NCBI RefSeq assembly: GCF_002159535.1 | Contig: NZ_NFIU01000018.1 | Span: 1 to 37,772 of the forward strand | DNA: 37,772 nucleotides | Direction of reading: 5' to 3' | Origin: Olsenella sp. An290 | GTDB lineage: Bacteria > Actinomycetota > Coriobacteriia > Coriobacteriales > Atopobiaceae | Part shown: positions 17,775 through 26,105 of the stretch, one piece after another | Position numbering within the stretch: the stretch's first letter is position 1 | Layout of the letters: every line of letters starts with the position of its first letter | Translations under genes and position numbers: made by a program | The notes under the pieces: model-generated | What the model was told of the DNA's origin: nothing | The model's database searches: none | Seen by the model: the letters and a program-made list of their open reading frames with translations, nothing else

Positions 17775-18776
17775 ATGAACATCCTCTTCTACGGGACCGC
17801 CAGCTACGACAAGGCGTCATTCCAGAAGGAGCTCGTCGACTACCCCAACATCAAGATCGACTTCACCGAGTCGAACCTCACCCCCATGACGGCGGCCCTC
17901 GCCCGCGGCTATGACGCCGTCTGCGCCTTCGTCAATGCCGACTGCGGCGCCATGACGCTCGAGATCCTCGCCGGCTTTGGCGTGAAGCTCGTCCTCATGC
18001 GCTGCGCCGGCTTCGACGCCGTGAACGTGGCCGTGGCCAAGGACCTCGGCCTGCGCGTCACCCGCGTCCCCGCCTACTCCCCCGAGGCCATCGCCGAGCA
18101 CGCCATGGGCCTTGCCCTCGCCGCCAACCGCCGCATCTGCAAGGGCTACATCCGCGTGCGCGAGAACGACTTCTCGCTCGACGGCCTCGTGGGCGAGACG
18201 CTCCACGGCAAGACGGCCGGCATCATCGGCACCGGCCGCATCGGCGCGGCGCTCTGCCGCATCTGCAAGGGCTTCGGCATGAAGGTGCTCGGCTCCGACC
18301 TCTACCCCAACCAGGGGCTCGTGGACGAGGGCATCGTGGACGAGTACGTTGACTACGACGAGCTCTACCGCCGAAGCGACCTCATCTCGCTCCACGCGTT
18401 CCTCAACGACGAGAGCCGCCACATGATCAACGACGAGTCCATCGAGAAGATGAAGGACGGCGTGATCTTCGTGAACACCGGGCGCGGCGGCCTCGTTGAC
18501 ACCCAGGCCCTCATCCGCGGCATCCTGTCCGGCAAGATCGGCGCCGCGGGCCTTGACGTCTACGACGAGGAGGGCCCCAACGTCTATCAGAACCACGCCG
18601 GCCAGGTGATAGATTCTGTAACCGCCCGTCTCTGCTCGTTCCCCAACGTCGTCATGACGAGCCACCAGGCGTTTTTCACGCACGAGGCGCTCGGGGAGAT
18701 TGCGCGTGTCACCCTTGACAACGCTCAGGCGTTCGCTGACGGAACCGACTTCATTGACCGGAGCGTGGTCTGCTAG
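17775..18776 (+). CDS. ldhA: D-lactate dehydrogenase / D-2-hydroxyacid dehydrogenase
   Basis: This 333-residue NAD-dependent enzyme would reduce pyruvate to D-lactate. The Rossmann motif is GIIGTGRIG (about 151-159); the catalytic Arg sits in NTGRGGLVD, the Glu in DVYDEE and the His in SHQAFFT. The N- and C-terminal parts form the substrate domain. The motif set (DEEGPNVYQNHAG, HQAFFTHEAL) matches the fermentative LdhA branch rather than phosphoglycerate dehydrogenase. The ATG at 17775 has AAAGGA upstream; an in-frame GTG further upstream has no ribosome site. It is followed after 48 bases by pyruvate kinase, so production of pyruvate and its reduction are encoded together. Confidence 0.9.
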   Translation: MNILFYGTASYDKASFQKELVDYPNIKIDFTESNLTPMTAALARGYDAVCAFVNADCGAMTLEILAGFGVKLVLMRCAGFDAVNVAVAKDLGLRVTRVPAYSPEAIAEHAMGLALAANRRICKGYIRVRENDFSLDGLVGETLHGKTAGIIGTGRIGAALCRICKGFGMKVLGSDLYPNQGLVDEGIVDEYVDYDELYRRSDLISLHAFLNDESRHMINDESIEKMKDGVIFVNTGRGGLVDTQALIRGILSGKIGAAGLDVYDEEGPNVYQNHAGQVIDSVTARLCSFPNVVMTSHQAFFTHEALGEIARVTLDNAQAFADGTDFIDRSVVC

Positions 18777-18824
18777 CATTCGGGGTATCATCGTCGGGGT
18801 ACTATCGACAAAAGAGAGGTTTCG

Positions 18825-20273
18825 ATGCTGTTCAACAAGAAGAAGACCAAGATCGTCTGCACCATGGGTCCCGCCACCGAGGATGAGGAGGTGCTGCGCC
18901 AGCTCATCCTTCACGGCATGAACGTCGCGCGCTTCAACTTCTCCCACGGCAGCCACGAGTACCACCGCACCATGATCGAGAAGGTGCGCCGCCTCTCTCG
19001 CGAGCTCTCCATCCCCGTTGCCATCCTGCTCGACACCAAGGGCCCCGAGGTCCGCACCGGCCTGCTCAAGGACGGCAAGAAGGTCATGCTCGAGACCGGC
19101 AAGACCTGCATCGTGACCACCGACGACGACGTCGTGGGCACCGCCGAGCGCTTCTCGCTCGACTACAAGAACCTCCCCAACGAGGTGGAGAAGGGCTCCG
19201 TCATCCTGATCGACGACGGTCTCATCGGCCTTGAGGTCGACCACGTCGAGGGCAACGACATGCACTGCACCATCACCAACGGCGGCGAGCTCGGCGAGCA
19301 CAAGGGCGTGAACGTCCCCAACGTCAACATCGGCCTGCCCTCCGTCACCGCCCAGGACCGCGCCGACATCATGTTTGGCTGCGAGCTCGGCATCGACGCC
19401 ATCGCCGCCTCCTTCATCCGCGACGGCAAGGCCGTCCAGGAGATCCGCAAGATCTGCGTTGAGATGGGCGCGCCCAACGTCCAGATCTTCCCCAAGATCG
19501 AGAGCGTCCTGGGCGTGAAGAACTTCGACGAGATCCTCCACGAGGCCGACGGCTGCATGGTCGCCCGTGGCGACCTTGGCGTCGAGGTCCCGGCCGCCGA
19601 GGTCCCGCACATCCAGAAGACCATCATCAAGAAGTGCAACGCGCACTACAAGCCGGTCATCACCGCCACCCAGATGCTCGACTCCATGCAGCGCAACCCG
19701 CGCCCGACGCGCGCCGAGGTCACCGACGTCGCCAACGCCATCTATGACGGCACCGACTGCGTCATGCTCTCCGGCGAGACCGCGGCCGGCAAGTATCCCA
19801 TCGACGCCGTCCGCACGATGTCCGAGATCTGCAAGGAGACCGAGAAGTACCTGCCCGAGCGCAAGGAGTACCACGACCGCGGCGGCGTCCGCAACGTCAA
19901 CGGCGCCACCGGCTTTGCCGCGCTCGAGATGGCCGACCGCGTGAACGCCAAGTGCATCCTCGCCCCCACGCACTCCGGCCGCTCCGCCCGCCTCATCGCG
20001 ACCTTCCGCCCGAAGATGCCGCTCTTCGCGATGTCCCCGAGCGAGGAGACCATCCGTCGCACCTGCTTCTACTGGGGCGTCTACGCCTACCGCACCACCG
20101 AGCAGGGCTCGCTCTCCAGCACGCTCTACAACGCGCTGACCGTCGCGCGCCAGAACGACCTCGTCGAGTCCGGCGACATCGTCGTCATCACCGCTGGCGA
20201 CCCGCAGACCTCCCCGCGCCTGGGCGACTACACCACCTCCACCAACATGGCCATGGTGGCTCAGGTCCAGTAA
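18825..20273 (+). CDS. pyk: Pyruvate kinase
   Basis: This 482-residue enzyme transfers phosphate from phosphoenolpyruvate to ADP, the last ATP-yielding step of glycolysis. Visible signatures are KIVCTMGPAT at the N-terminus, NFSHG, the DTKGPEVRTG loop, the active-site signature IFPKIESVLGVKNFDEI, and TATQMLDSM. The C-terminal allosteric domain starts near GATGFAALEM and includes APTHSGRSARLIA. The length is normal. GAGAGG precedes the ATG. An intrinsic terminator follows. The gene is probably cotranscribed with the upstream lactate dehydrogenase, possibly also from its own promoter in the 48-base gap. Confidence 0.96.
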   Translation: MLFNKKKTKIVCTMGPATEDEEVLRQLILHGMNVARFNFSHGSHEYHRTMIEKVRRLSRELSIPVAILLDTKGPEVRTGLLKDGKKVMLETGKTCIVTTDDDVVGTAERFSLDYKNLPNEVEKGSVILIDDGLIGLEVDHVEGNDMHCTITNGGELGEHKGVNVPNVNIGLPSVTAQDRADIMFGCELGIDAIAASFIRDGKAVQEIRKICVEMGAPNVQIFPKIESVLGVKNFDEILHEADGCMVARGDLGVEVPAAEVPHIQKTIIKKCNAHYKPVITATQMLDSMQRNPRPTRAEVTDVANAIYDGTDCVMLSGETAAGKYPIDAVRTMSEICKETEKYLPERKEYHDRGGVRNVNGATGFAALEMADRVNAKCILAPTHSGRSARLIATFRPKMPLFAMSPSEETIRRTCFYWGVYAYRTTEQGSLSSTLYNALTVARQNDLVESGDIVVITAGDPQTSPRLGDYTTSTNMAMVAQVQ

Positions 20274-20293
20274 GCGTCTCCCCTTCGGACCCC

Positions 20294-20327
20294 AAGGCCC
20301 CGGACGTGCGTCCGGGGCCTTTTTTTT
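20294..20327 (+). terminator. Rho-independent terminator of pyk
   Basis: AAGGCCCCGGAC, loop GTGC, GTCCGGGGCCTT, then a run of T, located 20 bases after the pyruvate kinase stop. Confidence 0.92.
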
Positions 20328-20366
20328 GGCAAACGTGACAGGGTAGGTTGTCGCGGTTCTCACGGG

Positions 20367-20435
20367 GCCGCGAGCCGAGGTTCTTCTCGCCCGGCGCCGC
20401 GGGCCGGGGTCCTTCTCGCCCAGGGCCGCAGGCCG
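20367..20435 (+). repeat. 29-bp tandem repeat, about 2.4 copies
   Basis: Units at 20367-20395 and 20396-20424 share GCCGCGRGCCGRGG then TYCTTCTCGCCC, followed by a partial third unit. Each full unit contains the word GGTYCTTCTCGCC, which recurs in other intergenic gaps of the window. Confidence 0.6.
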
Positions 20436-20468
20436 CCCTCACCCACGCGCCGGGAAAGCCGCTTCGGA

Positions 20469-20522
20469 ATTGGGTGGCATGTTTGATATGAACGCGCCCA
20501 AATATCAAACATGCCACCCAAT
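20469..20522. repeat. Perfect 21-bp inverted repeat
   Basis: The left arm begins ATTGGGTGGCATGTTTGAT (20469-20489) and the right arm is its exact reverse complement (20502-20522), separated by 12 bases. It is not followed by a T-tract and is 140 bases past the pyk terminator, so a simple terminator role is unlikely. It could be a mobile palindromic element or a protein-binding site. Confidence 0.8.
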
Positions 20523-20923
20523 CCCGCATCGAAAACGGCAGGACCAGGGCTTTGGGACGATAAAAACGCCGTCACAGGCCGCGCAGCGGGTTCCCCACAT
20601 CAATCATGTGACCCAATACCGACCGGAATCCGGCAAAATCGGCTCTCCCGGCGAACGACAGGAGCCCAACCACACAAAACCGTTCTGGCAGCACGCCCCG
20701 CAACGCCCCTGGAATGCCTTTCGGGCCGCCGCTCATCCCCGACCAGATCCGCACCTCACTCGCGGACGGCGCGGCCGAGCAGCCCGATCCCAAAACCCCA
20801 AGTGCACCGTCGACGCCATCGCGCCCGCTGTGCTGCCCGAGGCCTCCTCGATTGCCCAGCAGCCGCTAGCGGCGGCCAGCAGCCGCACAGGGGGACGCGG
20901 TGGCAAGGGGCCGCCCTTAGCCC

Positions 20924-22273
20924 CTACCCCTCGCAGCGCCAGTAGGCGACCGAGAAGGGCCCGAGCTCGGAGCCGCCGCCAAAGTCATGGGGCTCCTCGG
21001 TGATGAGGTCCACGGCGCGCCCGCAGCCCGCGTCAAAGTGCAGCACGGTCGCCTCGGCGGAGGCGTTGACCGCCACGATCACGCGCTCGTAGGTCCCGTG
21101 CTCGCCCCCGGCGTAGGTGCGCTGGAACACGAGCTGCTGCGGCTGGCACTGGAGCTGCGTGTAGTCTCCCCAGACCAGGGCCATCGAGTCCTCGCGCGCC
21201 CGGGCGAGGTCCGCGATCCAGTCCGTGAGCTCGTTCCACTCCGGGGCCTCGAGCGCCGGGCGCAGCTCGTGGTCGCCGGGGAGCTGCTCGCCCTCGATTC
21301 CCCACTCGCTGCCGTAGTAGACCGCCGGCACGCCGCACATGCCAAAGAGCAGGCCGTAGAGCGGGCGCAGCTGACGCTTGTCATCCAGCTTGGTCGCAAT
21401 TCTCGGCACGTCGTGGTTGTCCACAAAGTCGAGCAGGTGGCGCCCCGTGTAGAGGTCCCACGGGTGGCTTCCGCTCTGGCGCTCCAGCGCGTAGGCGATC
21501 TCATGCATGTTGGCGGAGTTCATGGAGGACCACAGGCCCTTGTAGGCCTCGTAGTTGGTCACGGAGTCGCAGAGGTCGTCGCCCATCCACTGGTTGTAGT
21601 CGCCGAACATGGTCTCGCCCACGAGCACGAACTTCTCGCCCCGCTCTTGGCCGATCTGGTTGGCAAGGGTGCGCAGAGAGCGCAGGTAGCCCTGGTCGAG
21701 GCAGTACGCCACGTCCAGGCGAAGGCCGTCGATGTCAAAGTCGCGCACCCAGCCGCGAATGACGTCGGCCAGGTAGTCGTTCAGGCCCTCGTTCCAGTGG
21801 TTGAGCTTCACGAGGGAGGCCGCGCCCTCCCAGCAGCTGTAGGAGAGGCCGTCGTTGAAGCAGTTGTTGCCGTTGAAGTCGATCTCGAACCAGCCGGCGT
21901 ACGGGCTCTCGCCGCGCCGCTCGAGCACGTCCTGGAACGCCCAGAAGCCGCGCCCCACATGGTTGAGCACCCCGTCAAGAAGGACCTTGATACCGGCCTC
22001 GTGACAGTCGTCCACCAGGGCGCGCAGGTCCTCGTTCGTGCCGAGACGGCAGTCGACCTTGGTGTAGTCGCGCGTGTCGTAGCCGTGGGAGTCGGACTCG
22101 AAGACGGGGTTCAGGAGCAGGCACGTGACACCGAGCCGCTCCATGTGCTCGACCCAGCCGCCGTCCGTGAGCCGGCGGAGCCGGTGCTCGAGCACGCCGT
22201 CGTTCTCGTACGGCGCGCCGGTAAGGCCCAGCGGATACACCTGATAGACGAAGGACGGCTCGTACCAGCTCAT
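20924..22273 (-). CDS. GH13 alpha-amylase family glycosidase
   Basis: A 449-residue cytosolic glycosidase with an intact GH13 core. Region I is DGVLNHVG (about 100-107), the nucleophile Asp187 is in GLRLDVAY, the acid/base Glu220 in LVGETMFGD, and Asp288 in FVDNHD. The insertion between regions I and II is short, and the C-terminal beta domain is about 90 residues. There is no signal peptide. It probably acts on maltodextrins or glycogen-derived oligosaccharides (cyclomaltodextrinase/neopullulanase-like), but exact specificity cannot be read from the sequence. The ATG at 22273 has GAGAGGAG 5 bases upstream; the frame continues upstream without a supported start. It lies 155 bases downstream of rlmKL on the same strand. 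Confidence 0.88.
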   Translation of the reverse strand: MSWYEPSFVYQVYPLGLTGAPYENDGVLEHRLRRLTDGGWVEHMERLGVTCLLLNPVFESDSHGYDTRDYTKVDCRLGTNEDLRALVDDCHEAGIKVLLDGVLNHVGRGFWAFQDVLERRGESPYAGWFEIDFNGNNCFNDGLSYSCWEGAASLVKLNHWNEGLNDYLADVIRGWVRDFDIDGLRLDVAYCLDQGYLRSLRTLANQIGQERGEKFVLVGETMFGDYNQWMGDDLCDSVTNYEAYKGLWSSMNSANMHEIAYALERQSGSHPWDLYTGRHLLDFVDNHDVPRIATKLDDKRQLRPLYGLLFGMCGVPAVYYGSEWGIEGEQLPGDHELRPALEAPEWNELTDWIADLARAREDSMALVWGDYTQLQCQPQQLVFQRTYAGGEHGTYERVIVAVNASAEATVLHFDAGCGRAVDLITEEPHDFGGGSELGPFSVAYWRCEG

Positions 22274-22428
22274 GGGAACTCCTCTCGGACGCTTTGACCC
22301 CATCATTCTAGCCACGCGCCGTTCGCCTATTTTTCCCGCCCGCGAGCGGGCCGGCGGCGCAGGCGGGACCGGAGCCTCCCGCCCGATCGGGCCCCACCTG
22401 AGGCCCCCATTCGGCCGCGTCGGCAACC

Positions 22429-24663
22429 CTACCCGCGCGTCACCACGTAGGCATGGTGGATCTTCCGGTTGCGCGCGAAGTCCTCCGGGATGGTCTCGTC
22501 CGTGATGTCCACGAGCCGCACGCCGGCACGCACGAGCTTCTCCACGTCCGGCTTGAAGCCGCGCAGGTTGCAGGAGAAGATGGCCCTTCCCTCCCTCGTG
22601 AGCAGGCGCGAGACGCCGATGATGAGCTCGGCGTGGTCGCGCTGCACGTCGAAGGAGGCCCTGCGCATCCGCGCGGAGTTGGAGAACGTGGGCACGTCGC
22701 AGAAGATGAGGTCCCAGCGATTGCGCGTGTGACGCTGCTCCGTCACCCATGAGAGCACGTCGGCCGGCACGAACTCGTGCTGCGGCCCCACAAAGCCGTT
22801 GCGCGCCATGTTGCGCCGGGCCCAGTCCAGGGAGGGGCGCGAGAGGTCCACGGTCGTCGTGTGCTTGGCGCCGCCGTCCGCCGCGTAGACCGTCGCCGTC
22901 CCCGTGTAGGCAAAGAGGTTGAGGAACCTCTTGGAGCCCTTGGTCTGCTTCATCATCTCGCGGATGCGCGCGCGGGTGTCCCGGTGGTCGAGGAAGATGC
23001 CGCAGTCGTGGCGAGCGTCAAAGTTGACCTCAAAGGTGAGGCCGCCCTCGTCCACCAGGTGCGAGCCCGCCGGAAGCTCCACGCGACCCTCTCGGCGAGA
23101 AGAACGCCCGGGCCGCGGGCGCTCCGGGGCGCGTGCCTCGTCGGCGTACTGCGACCCGCCGCGCGAGCGGGTCCTCACGCGCACGCTCACGTCGGCGGGC
23201 GCCACGCCGAGCACGCGCGGGGCGATTGCCAGCACGTCGAGCAGGCGGCGCCGCGCAAGGTCGGCGTCGACCCCGCGCGGAGCGGCGTACTCGGAGACCG
23301 TGAGCCAGCGGCCCGGGGTCTCCGAGCCCTCGTAGAGCTCGATCGCGACGGCGTAGTCGGGCAGGTCGGCGTCATAGACGCGGTAGCAGGAGACATCCTC
23401 GCGGCGAGCCCACTTGGCGCGGAGACGGACGACCTTGGAGAGCCGGGCCGCAAACTGGTCGGAGGCGGACACGAGCACCGGCACGCGCACGCCCCCGGGA
23501 AGCGTCACCGTCGGGGCGGGCGGCGCGGCCGGGGCGGATTCGAAGCGACAGAGGCGCGCGGGGTCACGGCCCACGATGACGTCAACGCAGGAGGCGGGCT
23601 CGGAGCGCAGGGCGGCGTCGAGGGCGGAGCCGCGGCAGAGCGCCGCGACCCGCAGGCCCGAGGCCTCCGCGACGGCCGAGAGCGCGGCGGCCTCGGTGGC
23701 GGGGGCGTCCTCGCCAACCCAGGAGAGGTCGCAGGTCACGAGCGCGCTCGGCGCCGCGGCGGCGCGCTCGAGCGCGCCGGTGGCAGCAAGGCACTCGGGC
23801 ACGCACGGCAGGCCGGCCGCGCGCAGGGCCTGGCGACACGCGGCCTCGGCCCCGCGCCTATCGTCCGCGACCACAAGGTGGCAGGTACGGCCGGAAGCGG
23901 CCTCGGCACGAGCGTCGGCCTCGTCAAGGAGCTCGTCCCAGGCCCCGGCGTCATGCCCCGCCCAGCCGGCGAAGCCCCAGCGGGAGCGCAGGAGGCCGGG
24001 CGCACGGTCAAGGGCCATGCCCGCCGCCTCGGCAAGCACGCTGCCCTGCCCTGCCCAGAGCGCGACGAGCAGGGGGCCGTCGCCATCCACGGCACGCTGC
24101 CAGCCTCCCAGCATGAGGAGCGCGGCCGCGTAGTCGGGACGCAGCGGCGGGATGTGCGCGGACGTGCGCGAGTCGTAGCCGCGCTGGAAGAGCGGCCCGC
24201 CCGAGAGGTCAAGCGAGACCGTCGCGCGCCGCCCGGAGAGACGCACGCCCACGGTCACGTCCGGCCACGCCGCGTTGACCATCGGCCGCGACCCGCGCTC
24301 GCGCAGGAGCCGGTCGACGATCGCGTCCTTGGTCCGCAAGGCCACGAACTGCGTGTTTCTGAGCTGGTCGTTCGTACCGTGGGCGTCCACCGCAAAGCTG
24401 GCGCCGGGCGCAAGGTGGTCTCCCCAGGCAATGGCAGAGACGCCCTCGTAGAGCGCATCGGAGTCGTGCGCGTCGATGCGGGAGAGGACGAGAAGAACGC
24501 GCGAGGCGAGGCGCGACCACAGGCACGCGCGGTACGCGTCCCGCAGCTCCCCGCCAAACGAGACCTGGCCCGAGAGGGGTCGCACCTGCGGCTCCCCGAG
24601 CGCGATCAGCTCATCGGCCAGCAGCCGCTCGAACCCCTTGGGACACGTTGCAACAAACTCCAT
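22429..24663 (-). CDS. rlmL: Fused 23S rRNA guanine methyltransferase RlmKL
   Basis: A 744-residue protein that combines two SAM-dependent methyltransferases, RlmL (m2G2445) and RlmK (m7G2069) in E. coli numbering. It has an N-terminal THUMP domain (from EFVATCPKGFERLLADEL), a first methyltransferase region around SGGPLFQRGYDSRTSAHIPP, and a second (RlmI/K-like) with DHRDTRARI, LNLFAYTGTATVYAADGG and CDVPTFSNSARM. In the first half the catalytic NPPY-like motif is not evident (CDLSWVGED is seen), so the RlmL activity may be altered. The ATG at 24663 has AAGGGTGA upstream. It is divergent from the AbiEi-like gene. Confidence 0.85.
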   Translation of the reverse strand: MEFVATCPKGFERLLADELIALGEPQVRPLSGQVSFGGELRDAYRACLWSRLASRVLLVLSRIDAHDSDALYEGVSAIAWGDHLAPGASFAVDAHGTNDQLRNTQFVALRTKDAIVDRLLRERGSRPMVNAAWPDVTVGVRLSGRRATVSLDLSGGPLFQRGYDSRTSAHIPPLRPDYAAALLMLGGWQRAVDGDGPLLVALWAGQGSVLAEAAGMALDRAPGLLRSRWGFAGWAGHDAGAWDELLDEADARAEAASGRTCHLVVADDRRGAEAACRQALRAAGLPCVPECLAATGALERAAAAPSALVTCDLSWVGEDAPATEAAALSAVAEASGLRVAALCRGSALDAALRSEPASCVDVIVGRDPARLCRFESAPAAPPAPTVTLPGGVRVPVLVSASDQFAARLSKVVRLRAKWARREDVSCYRVYDADLPDYAVAIELYEGSETPGRWLTVSEYAAPRGVDADLARRRLLDVLAIAPRVLGVAPADVSVRVRTRSRGGSQYADEARAPERPRPGRSSRREGRVELPAGSHLVDEGGLTFEVNFDARHDCGIFLDHRDTRARIREMMKQTKGSKRFLNLFAYTGTATVYAADGGAKHTTTVDLSRPSLDWARRNMARNGFVGPQHEFVPADVLSWVTEQRHTRNRWDLIFCDVPTFSNSARMRRASFDVQRDHAELIIGVSRLLTREGRAIFSCNLRGFKPDVEKLVRAGVRLVDITDETIPEDFARNRKIHHAYVVTRG

Positions 24664-24747
24664 CGGGTCACCCTTCGCCCGTTGCCAGCATTCCTGCCCA
24701 TTCTCCCATGAACTCGCCCCTCCCGCTGCGGCGGCGCGGACCACATC

Positions 24748-24823
24748 AAATCTGGCTGCGGGTTTTTGGCACTTTTCCGCCCCTTTTCGGACCGAAAAGT
24801 GCCAAAAACCCGCAGCCAGATTT
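24748..24823. repeat. Perfect 30-bp inverted repeat upstream of AbiEi-like gene
   Basis: The left arm (24748-24777) starts AAATCTGGCTGCGGG and ends GGCACTTTTC; the right arm (24794-24823) is its exact reverse complement, with a 16-base spacer. It lies between the divergent rlmL and AbiEi-like genes and ends a few bases before the likely -35 of the latter. A closely related but imperfect copy lies on the other side of the AbiEi-like gene (25943-26024). AbiEi antitoxins are known to bind inverted repeats at their own promoter, so an operator role is one possibility. Confidence 0.85.
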
Positions 24824-24825
24824 TA

Positions 24826-24854
24826 TACACAGGACGTCGTCAGTAATATATAAG
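24826..24854 (+). promoter_or_regulatory. Likely promoter of AbiEi-like gene
   Basis: TACACA (24826-24831) and TATAAG (24849-24854), 17 bases apart, lie in a short AT-rich stretch just after the inverted repeat and 27 bases before the ATG. Confidence 0.4.
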
Positions 24855-24881
24855 ATTACGTAACTATACTTAGGAGGTAAT

Positions 24882-25913
24882 ATGAGCAAAATGGGAGACC
24901 GAGAGGTCGACATCTTCCTCCGGGAGGCGGAGCGTCGCTGGGCGTGCCTCGAGTCGCATCCCGGGCACCTGCACAGGCTGCTTGAGCGGCGCGTGCAGAA
25001 CGGGGAGCTCGTCTCTCCCCTCCCACGCCTCTACGCCCGCGCCGACCTGTGGCACAGCCTCAACCCCACGATGCGAACCATCTTCATCGCGCACGGCCTC
25101 CAGAAGCTGCACCCCGACTGGGTGTTCTGCGGGACAACGGCCGCCGTCATGCACGGCCTCTCAGTCTCATGGGGAGCTCAGGGGAAGATCGAGGTCGTTG
25201 GCACCTCGGAAGGGAGAAGGGTGCGGGCGAGCGGCATAGTGCGACGCTACGTGCGCGGGGAGACCCCCGTCACCTCGTTCGAGGTACAGGTCACGCCGCT
25301 TCTGAGGACCGTGTTCGACTGCATGCGCCACCTGGGGTTTCGCGAGGGCCTAGCAGTCGCCGACTCGGCACTGCACCTCGGACTAACCACAGGCGATGCC
25401 CTCTGCACCTACGTGCGAGACATGCGCGGGGGCTACCTTGGCATCGAGCAAGCGCTCCGGACGGCACAATTCGCCGACCCGCGGCCCGAGAACGGGATGG
25501 AGTCCATCGCGCGGGCGACCATGTTCGAGCTTGGGTTCGCAAGGCCCAGCCTGCAGGTTCCCTTTGCCGACCCCATGAGTCCAGGCAGGACGTACTACGT
25601 CGACTACTGCTGGACCCTTCCGGACGGGACGATCATCATCGGCGAGCTCGACGGCGGGGAGAAGTACGTAAACCCGCTCATGAGCGGCGGCTCCCCCGCC
25701 ACCGCAATGCGTCGGGAGCGGCGCCGGGAGTCGCGCATCACCATCGACCGCCCACGCATCGTGCGGTTCTCGCCCGAGGAGGCGGCCGACATCGCCTACC
25801 TCGACCGGCTCTTGGAGACCTTCGGCGTGCCCCGCGACCACAAGCCGCTCATCGCCATTCCCGCGGGGCCGCAGAGCGAGCTCGTGCCGGTTGAGGCGTA
25901 TGGGCTGAAGTGA
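24882..25913 (+). CDS. AbiEi-like / DUF559 (Vsr-type nuclease fold) protein
   Basis: A 343-residue protein with two visible parts. The N-terminus (about 25-95) looks like the winged-helix region of AbiEi-type antitoxins (RRVQNGELVSPLPRLYARAD, then VFCGTTAAVMHGL). The C-terminus (about 204-265) matches the DUF559/Vsr endonuclease-like fold: Glu207 in ENGMES, Asp241 in YYVDYCW, Glu255 and Asp257 in GELDG, and Lys261. All candidate metal ligands are present, so nuclease activity is plausible. Such proteins are common in actinobacteria and of unknown function. No AbiEii toxin gene is adjacent. AGGAGGT precedes the ATG by 4-5 bases. The gene is bracketed by two related inverted repeats (24748-24823, 25943-26024), which suggests a mobile or self-regulated unit. 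Confidence 0.7.
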   Translation: MSKMGDREVDIFLREAERRWACLESHPGHLHRLLERRVQNGELVSPLPRLYARADLWHSLNPTMRTIFIAHGLQKLHPDWVFCGTTAAVMHGLSVSWGAQGKIEVVGTSEGRRVRASGIVRRYVRGETPVTSFEVQVTPLLRTVFDCMRHLGFREGLAVADSALHLGLTTGDALCTYVRDMRGGYLGIEQALRTAQFADPRPENGMESIARATMFELGFARPSLQVPFADPMSPGRTYYVDYCWTLPDGTIIIGELDGGEKYVNPLMSGGSPATAMRRERRRESRITIDRPRIVRFSPEEAADIAYLDRLLETFGVPRDHKPLIAIPAGPQSELVPVEAYGLK

Positions 25914-25942
25914 CGTCCTTCTCGCCCCGCGCTTCTCGCCAT

Positions 25943-26024
25943 ATCAAATCTGGCCGCGGAGTTTTGGCACTTTTCGGTCCGAAAATGGGCTTGAAAGTGC
26001 CAGAAATCCGCAGCCAGATTTGAT
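25943..26024. repeat. Imperfect inverted repeat downstream of AbiEi-like gene
   Basis: Arms ATCAAATCTGGCCGCGG onward (from 25943) and the matching ...CAGCCAGATTTGAT (to 26024) pair with about three mismatches over 30 bases. The core (CAAATCTGGC, GGCACTTTTC) is shared with the upstream repeat 24748-24823. Outside the arms, CTTCTCGCC (25932-25940) and GGCGAGAAG (26031-26039) extend the symmetry after short unpaired gaps. It lies between the convergent AbiEi-like and S10 peptidase genes and could also serve as a bidirectional terminator. Confidence 0.8.
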
Positions 26025-26105
26025 GCGCCGGGCGAGAAGAACCTCGAGCGGCATCGTCGCGACCCATGCCGGAAGCCGCCGGACGGGCGCGGCAGACCTT
26101 ACGGC

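Larger units (their letters stand above)
20328..20923. other. Gene-free repeat-bearing region
   Basis: About 600 bases between two convergent genes with no credible coding frame; the open frames present have unstructured Pro/Arg-rich translations. It holds a 29-bp tandem repeat (20367-20435), a perfect inverted repeat (20469-20522), a degenerate partial copy of the right arm of that repeat (about 20602-20640, AATCATGTGACCCAAT), and the palindrome GCCGCTAGCGGC near 20862, within 60 bases of the glycosidase stop. No RNA gene is recognised. Confidence 0.6.

Noticed and set aside
20367-20435. CRISPR array
   Set aside because: Only 2.4 directly abutting units with no spacers between them; no cas genes in the window.
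20511-20945. Possible small protein genes in the gap after pyk
   Set aside because: The frames have no ribosome site, unstructured Pro/Ser/Arg-rich translations, and run through the inverted repeat and its degenerate copy.
24748-26024. Insertion sequence around the AbiEi-like gene
   Set aside because: The encoded protein has no transposase motif (DDE or HUH) and no target-site duplication could be identified outside the inverted repeats, so a classical IS is not supported.
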